Source: Ulota crispa (Eukaryota > Streptophyta > Bryopsida > Orthotrichales > Orthotrichaceae). Taken from it: a DNA stretch of 64,000 nucleotides. The stretch spans positions 5,128,188 to 5,192,187 of the forward strand of contig OY987249.1 in NCBI GenBank assembly GCA_963920765.1. Direction: 5' to 3'. The translations under genes were made by a program, and so were the position numbers. The stretch's first letter is position 1; each line of letters opens with the position of its first letter. Below are positions 13,381 to 25,926 of the stretch, in pieces. The notes under the pieces were generated by a model. The model saw only the letters and a list, made by a program, of their open reading frames with translations, had not been told where the DNA came from and did no database searches.

Positions 13381-13464
13381 TCACCATTGAACAGTCTCAA
13401 TATTTGCAAATCCAGTAAGGGTGCCCTCATGGAAAACACCCTTTCCAAAATTGCCATACATTTT

Positions 13465-13866
13465 GGGACCAACTAGGTGGGCACCCGCCAATTGCTACGC
13501 GGACACCTCCATAGCCAAATCTATTAAATTTGAGATTATTATTACGGTGAAATATGAAATAAATCAAAGCAATACTTTAGCGTACATCTGCATCTATAAG
13601 TGTTGCAAACACACAACAAATTTGCCTCATTTGTGACACGGTTAGGAGTTAGACCAGCTGCTTCCTTCATTTATTGGTTTGACCCTTGACCAAGTCACAA
13701 ATGAGGCAGATTTGTTGTATGTTTGGAGCGCTTGTAAATACAAATGTATGCTAAATTATTGCTTTGATTTTGTTTCATATCTCATTGTAATAGTAATCTC
13801 AAATTTAATAAATTTGGCTATGGGGTGTCCACGTAGCAATTGGGGGATGTCCACCTAGTTGGTCCC
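13465..13866. mobile_element. Foldback MITE with GGGACCAACTAGGTGG ends (402 bp)
   Basis: GGGACCAACTAGGTGGGCA at the left is mirrored by TGTCCACCTAGTTGGTCCC at the right. The arms are about 185 bp each and meet around 13655 ('caaatttgcctcatttgtgac' against 'gtcacaaatgaggcagatttg'). There is no coding capacity. Confidence 0.85.
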
Positions 13867-15232
13867 TACATTTAATGAAGTGGTTGGAATCAAAGTTCAG
13901 GGAGAAATTTCAGCTCTTTAATTTCTGTTGTTTAGAGCATCTCCACGGGTGCCTCCAACACGTTCAATGAGCGGGGTTGGAGGTTACTTTTACATTTTGG
14001 ATCTCCACCGGTCACTTGCCCCGCTCAAACTTCAACGTGGCCTTGCCACATTTGCCTCTGGGGACGGTGACCTCCTGAGACATTTTGCGTTTGTAGCAAG
14101 CTGATTTTTTGGTTGATTTTGAGCATGCATCTATTATTGACTCAAGATTGTATCGGGATGCCTTGCGGTTGACCTGGCTTTTGCCTTGCTTGCCTGCATG
14201 GCAGAGAATTAATCGTCACCGTGAAGAGAGCTCACCCAGATAACTCCTAGCTAGTCTTCCGGAATCTTGTGGCACATTTGTGCCAGCGTCAATCGGTGGA
14301 GAAATCGTGACTTGCCCTAGGAAACCACCTTGCGAGGGCCCCTCCAAACAGGGATGACGAGTCTCAAATCCTCCAAACCGGTGGAGATGCCCTTAGAGGA
14401 TTCAATCAGATTTAAAAACATGACCAGCTTTAGCAGCAAATCCACAATATTTTCTGGTCATTTTCTTCTTACATTATTTTAAAATTGGCTGATTTTTTTT
14501 TGTCTTAAAACATTTTATCAATCAAAATTTGTTTTTGTTAGGAAACAATTGATCAATTTTTGCAAAGTATTCAAACTAATTGAACCGAGCACAATTCTTC
14601 ATCATGAAAGGTCAAGGATTCTCCCAACCCTAAAAAATAGAGATGGGATTGAAAACATTTTTTTTAATAAATCAATGTAAAAACTATAGTTTATAATTAT
14701 TGCTTTCATCACAAGCAAATCATAAATTTCCTCCAAGATGTTTTTCAAGATTTTAAACTAAATATCAAAAGTTGTTGCATTCTTCCACAAATCAATTGAT
14801 TAACTAATATACTATTGCAATCAGTTGGCGTCCCCTCTATAGCTACATGCATAACGTAAGAAGTCCAAAAACCTACCATTTAAGCCTACCTAACTCATCA
14901 TTGACAGTAATAGATATTTAAAGGAATATGTTGCTTGTTACTAGAGTGTGCACGCAATTAAAACTTGAGCAAAATTTGAACCTCCTACTTTAGCACTTTG
15001 TACATTTATGGTGATCATACAATTGTATTGCTTTTGTTTAATGTTATTACTGCACAAAAAAAGCATTTTCACACATGGTTGTACTCACACATTGACATGT
15101 ACTCACATAATATATAGCATATACCTATTTTACAAAGAATAAGCAAATAAACATACTTCAATTTCAAATCCTTGGGGATCAGTGTGAAAAAATAGTAAGG
15201 GGATAGGTGTGAACATCAAATATTTTTTAAGG

Positions 15233-15235
<3 letters not shown>
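13867..15235. other. Intergenic, no supported gene
   Basis: A GC-richer patch at 13930-14400 has no open frame or motif that I recognise. The rest is AT-rich. No RNA gene was recognised. Confidence 0.45.

Positions 15236-15279
<44 letters not shown>
15236..15279. repeat. (TA)n microsatellite, insertion site of the 15.3-kb element
   Basis: About 44 bp of TA repeat directly abut the left terminal inverted repeat of the large element. TATATATA also follows the right terminus at 30622-30629, so an 8-bp target duplication in TA-rich DNA is possible but cannot be proved against the microsatellite. Confidence 0.9.
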
Positions 15280-15282
<3 letters not shown>

Positions 15283-15323
15283 AATTGCTAAAGCCACACC
15301 CAAAATTGCTAACGCCACACCCC
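15280..15323 (+). repeat. Left terminal inverted repeat of the 15.3-kb element
   Basis: Starts GGGAATTGCTAAAGCCACAC, continues with ATTGCTAACGCCACACCCC, and pairs with 30578-30621 (3 mismatches in 44). Internally it holds two similar half-repeats (ATTGCTAAAGCCACACC and ATTGCTAACGCCACACC), as expected for paired transposase binding sites. Confidence 0.92.
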
Positions 15324-15829
15324 CTATAAGTATGTATTTTGCAAATTTAATGTTTTTTTTTTATTCAAGTGGTCCATCATTCATTTAATCAAAGCATTAC
15401 CATCTTCTTGAAAGAAAGAAAAACATTTAATTTTTTTGTTGAACTTTTATTGCACCATTGCTATTTTTTGATATTTTTTTGCTTTAAATATTTCAAAAGT
15501 CTTGTGTTTTTAGTTTCAAATTCAAGCACCTTTAATTTTTTTGAACACAACATTAGAACAAAAAAGATGAAACAAATTTCTTGATCCAAATTTAAAAAGT
15601 CAACATTAAATTCTCAATGACGCTAGCATGCAAGCCTCGAGCGTGTAATTCATGAGCAGGGGCCCAAAACCAGAATTTTGGTTATAGATTTGACTTTTTC
15701 AATTGATGATTGATAATATTTATACTTTGGAGGTGGAAGTTGTTGTCAAAAAAAGTTGCAGGACCTATTACTGCGGGTTAGGGGTTAGACCCAAGATCGT
15801 GTAGGGCTCATGGGTTCATGGTAAACGGT

Positions 15830-16225
15830 TTAAATTTTACAGTTTTATAGGATCAGTTTAAGGTACAACTAATTTGGATTTAGGGTAGAGTTTAGGGTGG
15901 TTTAGGGCTACAGGGTTTAGGAATTTGGGTTTAATCTATGTTGGAGGGATCTCTAATGGACATTTGCAATTCCAAAGCAATTTAGGATTTTAGGGTTTAA
16001 AATACAAGGGTGAAAGAGTGGTTTGGATTTAGGGTTTAGGATTTAGGGATAAGATGATTTTGGATAAAGTCAAATGTACAAGCACATACAGTAGACAGAC
16101 GTAGAGATAGAGGATGGTTCAAACATGTACTAAATTACAAATTCCCAGAGGGATTTTTGGTTCTAGTGTTAGGGTTGCAAACAAAAAGGTACATGTGTAG
16201 TTTAGGATTTAGGGAGAAATCCCAA
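15830..16225 (+). repeat. Degenerate TTTAGGG (telomere-like) motif cluster
   Basis: At least eight TTTAGGG or GGGTTTA motifs are scattered over about 400 bp (for example near 15890, 15900, 15918, 15993, 16030, 16043 and 16206). They lie between the left terminus and the 3' end of the transposase gene. They are not in exact tandem, so this is not a true telomere array. Confidence 0.7.
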
Positions 16226-18182
16226 TACTAGTTTTGCTAACTAGAGAAAATTGGGTACATACAGAAACTCTAGGGTATGATAATCCAATTCCATATAATT
16301 ATTATCCTCAAACTTAGTGCACTAGAACATGCTACAATATGTAGAGACACCTTTTATAAATTAGCGCAAAACAACATGCTAATACTGTAAGGTTGTAGGG
16401 TCATCTACTTTGTGATCTTGATGGAACCTGCCTGTATGAGTGGAGCCTTAATTTTTGAGAAACTAAAGGTTGGCACATGAATAAACTTGTCCTTTTGAAG
16501 ATCCATCTTGCACATGTATCGAAAAAGATAATAGAGGTGCTTGCAGTTTACGTACCGATGTCGACCTCCAATGGAAGAAACACCCATATCCACAAAATCA
16601 GGACAAGTACATGCTGGAAAGTTACCAACAACAATCTTGTAGACATTTCTCTGCTGCTCAAATCTAAGTTCAAGAGACACAATTGCACCAAAACTAGGCA
16701 AAGGCAGCAACATAACTCCAAGTACCTTCCCTCTTACATTTGCACCACTCTCCCATTTATTACGTTGCTCGGGTGTAGGGACATTGGTAACATGGCGCAC
16801 AAAACAATTTTGCCTCTTTGTTGGATATGCATCTGGATTGGAGGGGTTCACTTCGTCAAACACAATGCATTTGAAGTTAGCTGAGTCTCCAAACAATTGA
16901 TGAGGAGATAATATTGGTTTAGGTTGTAAATAGAAACCAACATGTTGGAGCGGGATTGATTCTTCATGTGTGAGGGCTCTCCCTAATAGGACCGGCCAAA
17001 CATCTGGAACCAATGGCTGGTCAATTACCCAAGTTTGTTTAGTGCCTTTCACACAACATTGGATGTCATTAGAGCAAAACCAAAACTGTGCCATAACTTC
17101 ATTGCAAGAATGAAAATCAACCTTCTTTCCATGGTATGTTGGTGCAGGAGTACCCTTCAATCCTCTCCCTACCTTAGCAGTACACTTAATATTTGTATTA
17201 TGCTGCTGCGCATGGCACTTCACAGTTGACTTAGCTTTCAGCCGTGCAATATGCCACCTGGAAGTGTCGCATTCACTTTCATGAGGCACCGTTACGTAGG
17301 GTGAACCCTCATTAGTTGGCAAAACACTTGGCCCACCTTCAGCGTCTACAATAAGTGTAGTTGACCTTCTTTTCACTTGTGGTCTAGAGAAATTAACCTT
17401 GTCCGGACGATGGGAGTCTCCTTCATCTCCTATAGGAGTATCTGGTTTTCTCTTAGAACTTCCAAAAACCTCTTCACCCTCTAGATGCGGAATGCGGGTA
17501 CCAAGATTCTCAGCTCCAGGCAAATGGTTTAGGGCGTCTGCAATCATCTTGGGATCACCACTTTGTCTAGCAGCCTTGAGTCTCAATGCATCCTTATTTG
17601 GACCAGATCTCAAAGCTTGACCATGTAAGTTCGCCCGGATTTTTGTCATCTGCTGCCACGCTCTAATGTTGTTGTTGCATGTGACTTCAAACAAGTTTTT
17701 CCCCCAATTTTCCGACATCTGGAGCCACTTATTGTGTACTGTCTCTGATAAATTGTAGGTAGGCATATATGCCAGCTCATCCACATTCAAAATTCAGCAA
17801 ATCACCATAACAAAATGCACAATTCAATAAACATACCTATACATTGGAATGCACTTATGGATGCTACTAGAATAATCAAAACTCTGTCCAAAACTACTCA
17901 AGCATTGGAAGTACACTTGATACTGCAAATGTTACGGTCAAAAAGAAATTTTTAGAACAAGCATACACTTAGCCTACATTCCAAATAATTTCCAACCCCA
18001 ACAACAACACCTAGAAGGATGCAGTCATAAAAGATCATCAAATTGAATAACTATCACATTTGAAAAGACACCTACTCCACTTGCTGATCTTATGCATATG
18101 CACCAATGATATAGAACTACTGTGATTCTCAGATGGATCTATCCAAACTAGATTAAGTTAATAGGTACGAAGAGAGCCAAAG

Positions 18183-18204
18183 GCACCTTTGTCCACAAAG
18201 GTGC
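18183..18204. repeat. Solitary palindrome in a transposase intron
   Basis: A perfect 22-bp palindrome GCACCTT-TGTCCACA-AAGGTGC centred at 18193.5, inside the 1.2-kb intron (17776-18977). It has the same core as the array at 18598-18685 and the one at 25927-26728. Confidence 0.9.
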
Positions 18205-18597
18205 ATTGACATGCAAGAAGAACCAAAATTTGTCACTTCATCATAACAGCAAGACCACCAATTTAGGTATGATATACTCCAGGAAATAATGAGCATCAAG
18301 TAGCCAATTAAGCAATGATTATTAGGTCTTCATCCCTCCTACAATAAGTACTTTCTGCAACATGAGAATAACTACCAATTGTTCTATCATGCACAATTGT
18401 GCGTTGTGGATCACCTAAGTTCAAAAGGAATAAGCACGCAACAACAACTTAAAGCATTTTCTGAACAGACATCCGTGGTTGAGTAAATGAAAGTCAAGCG
18501 TAGAGCTATCCATCAAATAACAATCAGTAATTTTGGTGGACGAGGTACATCTCCTAGGTCAAACAAAACAAATGTCAAAATCTTGGCCAACCGGGGA

Positions 18598-18685
18598 ACA
18601 CCTTTGTGGACAAAGGTGCTCTGGCCGGGGCACCTTTGTCCACAAAGGTGCTATGGCCAAGAAGCACCTTCTTGGACAAAGGTGC
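18598..18685. repeat. Three closely spaced palindromes in a transposase intron
   Basis: Cores centred at 18608.5, 18640.5 and 18674.5 (spacing 32 and 34 bp), each of the form (A/G)CACCTT-N8-AAGGTGC with inner bases TGTGGACA, TGTCCACA or CTTGGACA. They lie in the same intron as the solitary copy at 18183. Confidence 0.9.
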
Positions 18686-21190
18686 TGCGGCTGGGTGTAC
18701 CGACCGTTAAAAATGTTCCATTTTTATGAGAGAATGAGTACAAAATCAAAAATAAGTTGCACCGGACATCCAAAATTTCGGTCTTCAGGTGATACAAGCC
18801 TACTCTGTATTCAACACAGCCTTGAAATTTGTCTCAATCAATGAATATAACCTATTACAAACTGCAAAAATTTCTTCAGGAGAGGTTTACAACATTAAAA
18901 AGAATTGAAAACTTCTAATGGACAGCAAGTACCAAAAATATAAAGTTTTACATGAAATACTGTAAATATATACATACCATTTGCAGGGGACCTCTCCATT
19001 ACCAATATCAAAAGTGCCAGAATGCCAACCAGTGATTTAGATGGCACAAAGTGTCTTCTGATGCAGCTCTAGATGATAACCACTACAAACAAATAGCAAG
19101 GTACCGTGTGTTTGCATCATCCATCATCTTTGAGTCTTTATACTGTTTGCACAATTTCATATGCTGCTGCTGGAATGACTCTTTGATATACTTCTATGTG
19201 TGTTTCAACATAGAAAAGCTCCAATGAAAAAGGCATGTCCTTTCTCTATTATGCATGACTTTGTCAGAATTTCTCGACCCAAATACAATTCGCATAGCTT
19301 TCCAATTAGCCATGGCACTATCTGCCATGAACCCCTTGAAGTTTGGTTGGGCAATTCCAAACCAAGCCATCACTGCACACAACAACCTCCAAAACTGCAC
19401 TTGGATTTTGGTATTCTCGGATTGCATGTCACATGTAGCAATAGTCATGACCTTCTTATAACCAGAGTCATAAAGATGACATGCCATAGTTGTCCAGTCT
19501 TGCAAGCGTTTGACATGATAAAATGTTATCCAAGAGAGCTGCAAATTACCGCCTACATGCATCCTCTTCACTAGATCGACCCTACTACCAGGACCCTCCG
19601 TTAACATCTTAAACAAATACACCTTCTCCTTCCCCTGACTTGGAAATACATTGTTGTGTATAAACTCCAATAATGACAACCTTTTCATGGTCATGATATT
19701 ATCAATAACGCCTCTGTGATTATTTGACCTTAATGACAAAATCATGTTCCAAATGTTGGAACTACTCAGATATTGGAACCTATCCATTATCTCATTCCTG
19801 CCATTTGCATTTAGCATTGACTTCTTGCCATCACCATTGTGGTACAAATGAGTAGCAAGGAAGTGTTTAGTAGCTGCCAAAGCAATAGCCAAATTGGTTG
19901 CTTGCGGAGTTTTTGCAACTTCTGCAGCTATGAGATTTTGAGTTTGCTTTGCAGAATCCCTATACAATCCTTTGGCCACAGGATGACTGTGGCACCCTAA
20001 ATGTATAGCTGCCCTAGTCATACTGCTATTGTCGCTATAAACATAGTAAATCCAGGCTGAGCACAAACTCACGTAGGTAGGAGACTGTTTGCAAACCTTA
20101 CAGACGACTTGTACAGTCTTTTGGTGGTTCAGTTCCAATTGCAAATGCAAAAGTCATGCTCCTTGACCACTCCGTCTCATTCCTTTAGGTGGCTCTCCCT
20201 AAATAATTACAGTCATGGTTGTCACATGCAAGATGACCAACACAAACAGCCTTGCAGAACTTCAAGTTATTCTCATTATGTATGTTGGTTACCAACTTAC
20301 ACCAAAAGTGTTAACCTTACCTTTTGTCCATCCTTTCCAAATTCTTTGTAGCTGACGCAAATGCACTAGATTTGTAGGGCGGGAGTTCAAACAAAACATC
20401 CCCATCAAATACAGGTGGAAGGAAATCGACACGGTGATGTAAAATTGAGGAATAATCAAGCAAAGACAACTCGTTTCTACTCCGGTGCATAATTGATAAC
20501 TTCCTCAGGTATTCCATTATACTCAGTTGGTTAATAGATGTTGGATATATAGGAGGGCAAGAACTTCCCAAAACTATTTCAATTTTCAACACAATCATTT
20601 GCTCAGACTGCCCAACACCTGTACTGTCACTCGCGCACAAGGATGGTGTGACTCTAGTATTTACAATTGCTTTTGAGGCATCCATATTTGATCCATTCGA
20701 CAACTCTAGGGCTAGAATCAAATTTTCTAGCTTCACAAATTTGAGAGGGATCACAACAAGTGTATGATGTTCCATTGAATTAACAAGAACAACTACAAAG
20801 GAAACTAGAATGTCTGGCATACCAACACTAGACACACTAGACTGATGATGCGCTCTAGGATTTGAGAGGGTGGGATTCACAAAAGGAAGACCATAAACCC
20901 GAAATGAACCAGCATACAAATTCCAAAATGCACCGGAATTGTCTACAGATTTCACAATCGAAATGCAATGAACCAAATTCCCTTCTCTTGATCTTTTCTC
21001 TTCTTCAATTTAAACTAAAGACTCAGAGAAGCAGAAGCAAATGTGCAAGAGATGATTTGATACTCTTGCATGACCGTCATTGTCTATTGGAAGAACTAAA
21101 GGAACTTTGTTTTCGTCATCACGAACAAATGCCATGGCAACACGGGCAGAAGAAAGTACTACTCTACAAAAAACTAAGCATGTGCATAGC

Positions 21191-24130
21191 AATACAAAGA
21201 GAACAAGAAAAAAGCTAACTAAACAAAGTGGTTACATCAGAAGCTGTGATTTGGGATTGGAAATAGAATGACAAAATGAGGACGATTTGATATCCGCACA
21301 ATGGCTGGGGAACCCTAACACACTCGGCCAGTACAAGCCACTGGCCGATGCAAGTGCCAATATACTTTTACGGATAATTAATTATCACATACTAGCGGGG
21401 AGGTTGTGTAACAATTACTAAGAAATGTTGGTGAGATATTGTGTAAGGGCAAAATCCAAGTCATGAAGGTAAGTCTCATGTACAATCCACGCTGTCATTG
21501 CATCAGCCATAAAAAGGTAAAACACATTGGTAAATAGATTAATACTATAGTTATGCAGATTGTGAACTACCAAAACATAATTAACTTGATGGGGAGTGAT
21601 ATTTTGAACTTTTGGTGGTTACTTAACTATAAATTGAAATTTGAACAAAATTTGACAATGATTGAAGGTGTAAGGAAATCTGATAGAGATAAAAATTAAA
21701 TCACCATTGGAGACAGCAATGCATGACAAGATGGCGGCCAAATGGTGTGTTAATTCACCAGTAGTTGGTGGCAGCATCCCTAAAACCTGACATAGTGCAG
21801 CCTCTTTTAAAAGGGTGATACTACAGAATTGATGGCCATCCACCGCATCCAAAATAGATTTGTGCAATTCAATTTTTTGGATTATCAAGTACTAGAAATC
21901 AAATTCATATTTACATTCTGGGATTTTTGTAAGTGCCTTATGAATTTCATGGATAAATGTGGAGGCATTTTTGGTCAGTCAATATCATGTCATTGAACCC
22001 CCAACACCGCCATCTCCAATTAACTCATTGAAGTAGCTGAAATGTTGACACTTGGAGCAATCACCAGAGCACATACTTCACTCAGTCAGCATTTCCCTAA
22101 TTGTCAATCCAAGGGATTTCTTCATAGTTACTGTAAGTTACAATATCCAAAAATACAAATTGAATACTAGATAAGACGAGAGGTCCAAGAGGAAGTTAGT
22201 TAATCTTACTTTTCATTGAGGTATTGCTAAAGAATGAAGAGACGGACAAAGCTGCTGACAAAGATTTTAGACTCTTGTGATAGAAAACATAAAGCATTGG
22301 CTTTTCGGGAGCTTCAAGGAGAATTAGAACATGCCTCTTTGTTTGTTCAAGCACATAGCGTAGAGAAATATATGAACGTGGTCTGCCTTACATCAATCTC
22401 TCGTTCCTCAACTACGGAGTAGCAGAACCTTAAGGTAAGTATTGTTCCTTGATTTTGTTATTATTGGTTCCAAGAACGTTGTGTTAGTTTGATCATAAGT
22501 GAATTGGGAGTTTGGTACTAATCAGATAGACACCATACACACTGCGGTTTCACCTGTTTCATCAAGAAGTGCCTTGTTGTTTGTCATTGCAATTAGAAAT
22601 TGAATAACTAGTGTGTGTTTGATGATACATATGTAAAATAGTTAGGAAGCATATGTTAGACGAGGTAATGAGAGAATTTGCGTACCTCTTAAGTGATAGT
22701 AAACTCAATCTCCCTAGTGAAAAGAGAATGGAAAATGTGCGTCCGAATTGAGGCAACATTGTATGGGTGAATCGTGCGGATGCTTTCCCAACAAAACCAA
22801 AAATCCCAAACACACTTCAAAATTTGTACTCCTTTGGTTCAACGTGCAATGATTCAAATTTGTTGCCCTAATTAAGTATGTATTAGAATCCATGTATGAC
22901 ATCCAAAAAAAGTGTTAGAAACACAAAACCTACAATTGATGTAGAAGGTCCAAGATTTTCCTCGTGACACTCTAATACAAAAAGTCTGTTTATTACTAGC
23001 GTAACCAGCATCACAAAATTTGTTATTTGTCGTGGAGGATTAGAAGGGTAGTGTTCCAATGTTAGTCGTGGAGCAGAGCTCAACCTTCACGTGAAAACCG
23101 CTAGCGGCAATGACGAGTAGTAGAGTCTTGTTCAACCCTCTTGCATGGGGCTACTACTGCAAACTTCTCGCTAGGGTTTGGAAAATGCCATAGCATGAGT
23201 GGAACCACCGTGGCGTCTATGGTAGAGGGGTCACCAGCACCACCCGCTCTTGAGTGACAATGTTTTGAACCTAGCACCACCCACCCTAAACAGTCCAATC
23301 CTTTATGATCCGTTTCATCTGAAGTCAATCGTGTCCTAACCTTGGGCGGTGGTCGTCGTTCTCTGAAAGTTGAGGCGGCCATATTTTGGTGACTCCAACT
23401 TACAAGTTTCGCATTTAGGATTGCGCGCTTGGAACATCCACAACATTAGGTGCCGATTAGTGGGTGCTTGGATTGGTGGCAAACTCTAAAATCGTGTTCA
23501 GAAATAGTTGATCTCCTTGCGCGTGAAGCGGTAATCCACAAAACAAAGCTTTGTTATCCCCTTTTTTGTTTGGTGTTTGCAATGTCATTGGAGACTTTAG
23601 GGCGCAAACTCTTCCAGCCAGCACTTGTTGAATGTGAGATACTGCTACATTGAGATTGGAATTCTGTGCAATGAGAAGCAATCCCTATGTAGAGTGATCC
23701 TGCGCAACTTCAAAGATAGGGAGTCGCCTAGCCTCTAAGAACATGGTTATAGAGTGATAATGTGTAAAGGGGCAAGCTACTACCATTGACATTGTTGTCA
23801 AAGCTTCGTTTCAATTTACTATTCTAATATGCTGATTTTCTTAAGTTCTGTGCAAGTGCATAGAGAGCCAGCAGAAATGGCCAATACGCGGAGGTCGAGG
23901 AGGTAACATGGTTTTGGAGTTAGAGTAGGAGGAGGAATGACCTCACCGTTAGCCAATTATTCCACCAAGTATTACTATAAGTTGAAGCCGCTAATTCTCA
24001 TTATCATTGTACATGTAGACTACGAAAGTTGAAAATATCACATTGGAAGTGAATAGAGTGCTTAGTATTCTGGAACTTAAATTATCATTCGAAATGGAAA
24101 TTCTAACCGTGATGGCCCCAATTGCTGCAG
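21191..24130 (+). promoter_or_regulatory. Divergent intergenic and 5' region of the element's two genes
   Basis: Between the presumed transposase start and the first exon that I can place for the second gene there is about 2.9 kb. A 62-codon frame at 22234-22419 (KLLTKILDSCDRKHKALAF...) could be an upstream exon of the second gene, but no splice link was established. The shared control region of both genes is likely to lie near 21100-22200. No specific promoter motif is claimed. Confidence 0.4.
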
Positions 24131-25926
24131 GGACTGACTACCCTTGCTTCATTGTCTGGCACCACTCTTGATGGTCTCCTTGATTCAGTAGATCAAGAGA
24201 TGCCGACAACAATGGAGAATTTTCTAGCAGCCGGTAGCCTCAATTCAACAACTGGAACTAACAAGGTTGTTAGTTTGGACGATATGGAATAGGTAATATT
24301 TTTTCTGGAACCATAACTTCTAAGTTTATTGAAAATGCAATGGCAAAGGCTAGAAACCTTGATTGCGTTTATGTGGTAGCAAGTTCCTTCAAAAACCTCA
24401 CTCCCTCACGTTCATCGGAATTCACAATGCAGAACTCTCCGGTGAACCTAGGCAAAAATGCACAGACAATCAAGAATACATTTGGGACAGACAATAGTTC
24501 ACAGCCAGACTTTGGTGAGGGAGACAATGAGGACATGCCTGCAGAGAAAGAAGAGACCGGAGAGGACGCAAAACTTATGGAGCAGGACTTGCGTAGGTTG
24601 CAAAAGGTGGATGTGATGAAAATGATTACGAGCTTGCGTATGAAACTGGAGTCTCTCTACCAATTGAGAGTGCCACTCATCAAACTTGTGGGGATGCCTA
24701 TGGTAAGGCCAACGCTTTCATCGAACTTGGTGTTGCTAGAATACAAGTTTGCTCATGGTTATTGGGATGGATCCCCCGTATTCTACCTATCCACGACAAA
24801 TGAAGATGGCGAGACAGCTATTTTAGTGAAGACAAGATGAAGACATGGGGCAAGCTATGGCAGGAAGAGAACTAGTCTTTCCTTCAGTCAATTGTTTGTC
24901 ATCCAGAGCTGTCACATTTGAGAACATAGAAACTATTTGTTTGCGACGGCAACCACAGGCGGCTTGCGTGGATGAAACATATCCAAACGCATCATCCATT
25001 GGACCCCTTGTGGCATATATTGGTCAAATCCATTATATTGGAAATAAAGGGGAGCAATTAGGTTTTAATGGAAGTAATGTACAACATTAACAAGTCAGCG
25101 GCATATTTATTGCATATGATAGTTCTAAATTGAGTGACTGAATGCAATTATTGATTTGATTAGAGTTGATATGATCTTCTTCACTAATTATTTGCATTTT
25201 CTCTGTGGGCACACAGAGGACTTCCACGTCAAGACCAATCTTGTTCACACATTATACCAAGTACTGAAGTACGGCCTGCTACCCATTGAGAAGTTCAAGG
25301 AGTTCTTGCAACCTTCTGAGATGACCCAATGCATGAAGACATCTACCAGAAAAACTTGGTACACAATGCTTGTTGAGGTTCTGGCGTCATTCATATTTCG
25401 GGTGAGTATCAAGTCACTGCTTTTTATAGTTGTTAAATTGTGAGAATTGGATATGCGGGGGTGCTTGGGCAATGATCCAATGAAGAGCCCAGACAACTGA
25501 ATATGGTGTCATGCAAAACTATAATTGTACCATTGCTGAACGCATCGGTCAACAATCTCCTTCAATTGACCATCCTCTGAGCTTAGCGCCAATAGAAACT
25601 GTCGGAAACAAGTTGGGTGAGTTTCCGTGAACATTTTCATTGATTTGTAGGAGCTGCAATTGATGCGCGTCCAACCACAAAATCCAACTCCAGAACAGTT
25701 CTGTGGGTGGAATTTGCATTGATGGCTCTTTCTAAACTAAAACATTAGGGAAGTTGCTTGACATTGAGTATTCAATATAACTAGCGCGGCTACGTATTCT
25801 ACCGTAATTGCCTTCGCGTCCGAGGGTGCTAGGGACGAGTCCACACGCAGCACCAATTTCAATTTCTAGAAGTAGCTTCTCCTCTATATAACAAACAAAG
25901 TCTTTGTTAATTTTTCACAAGTCAAT

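Larger units (their letters stand above)
16405..21190 (-). pseudogene. MULE-type transposase with SWIM zinc finger, decayed
   Basis: A multi-exon minus-strand gene. A possible first exon (MAFVRDDENKVPLVLP, near 21136) precedes a 220-codon exon ending at about 20319. The next segment (about 20300-18978) has Cys-rich N-terminal pairs (CVGHLACDNHDC, CKVCKQSP) followed by the DDE core: TIATCDMQSEN, FMADSAMANWKAMR and CLFHWSFSMLKH. The last exon (17775-16405, 457 codons) ends with a SWIM finger, CTCPDF...VNCKHLYY (C-x-C-x(n)-C-x-H). The 18978 to 17775 junction keeps frame and reads on into NLSETVHNKWL. In-frame stops lie at 20187-20185, 19196-19194, 19085-19083, 19010-19008 and 19001-18999, and a frameshift lies near 20150-20185. 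MULE transposases bind the terminal repeats and cut and rejoin the element. Family assignment is good; exact exon edges near the start are uncertain. Confidence 0.82.

Noticed and set aside
16405-20976. Assignment of the transposase to the KDZ (Kyakuja-Dileera-Zisupton) group
   Set aside because: The CLFHW block, the D-x-A-x-x-N-W segment and the C-terminal SWIM finger fit MULE better, and I see none of the KDZ-specific motifs; but a profile search would be decisive.
23101-23382. 93-codon GC-richer minus-strand frame inside the element as a captured host gene fragment
   Set aside because: No recognisable domain and no splice support; may be chance.
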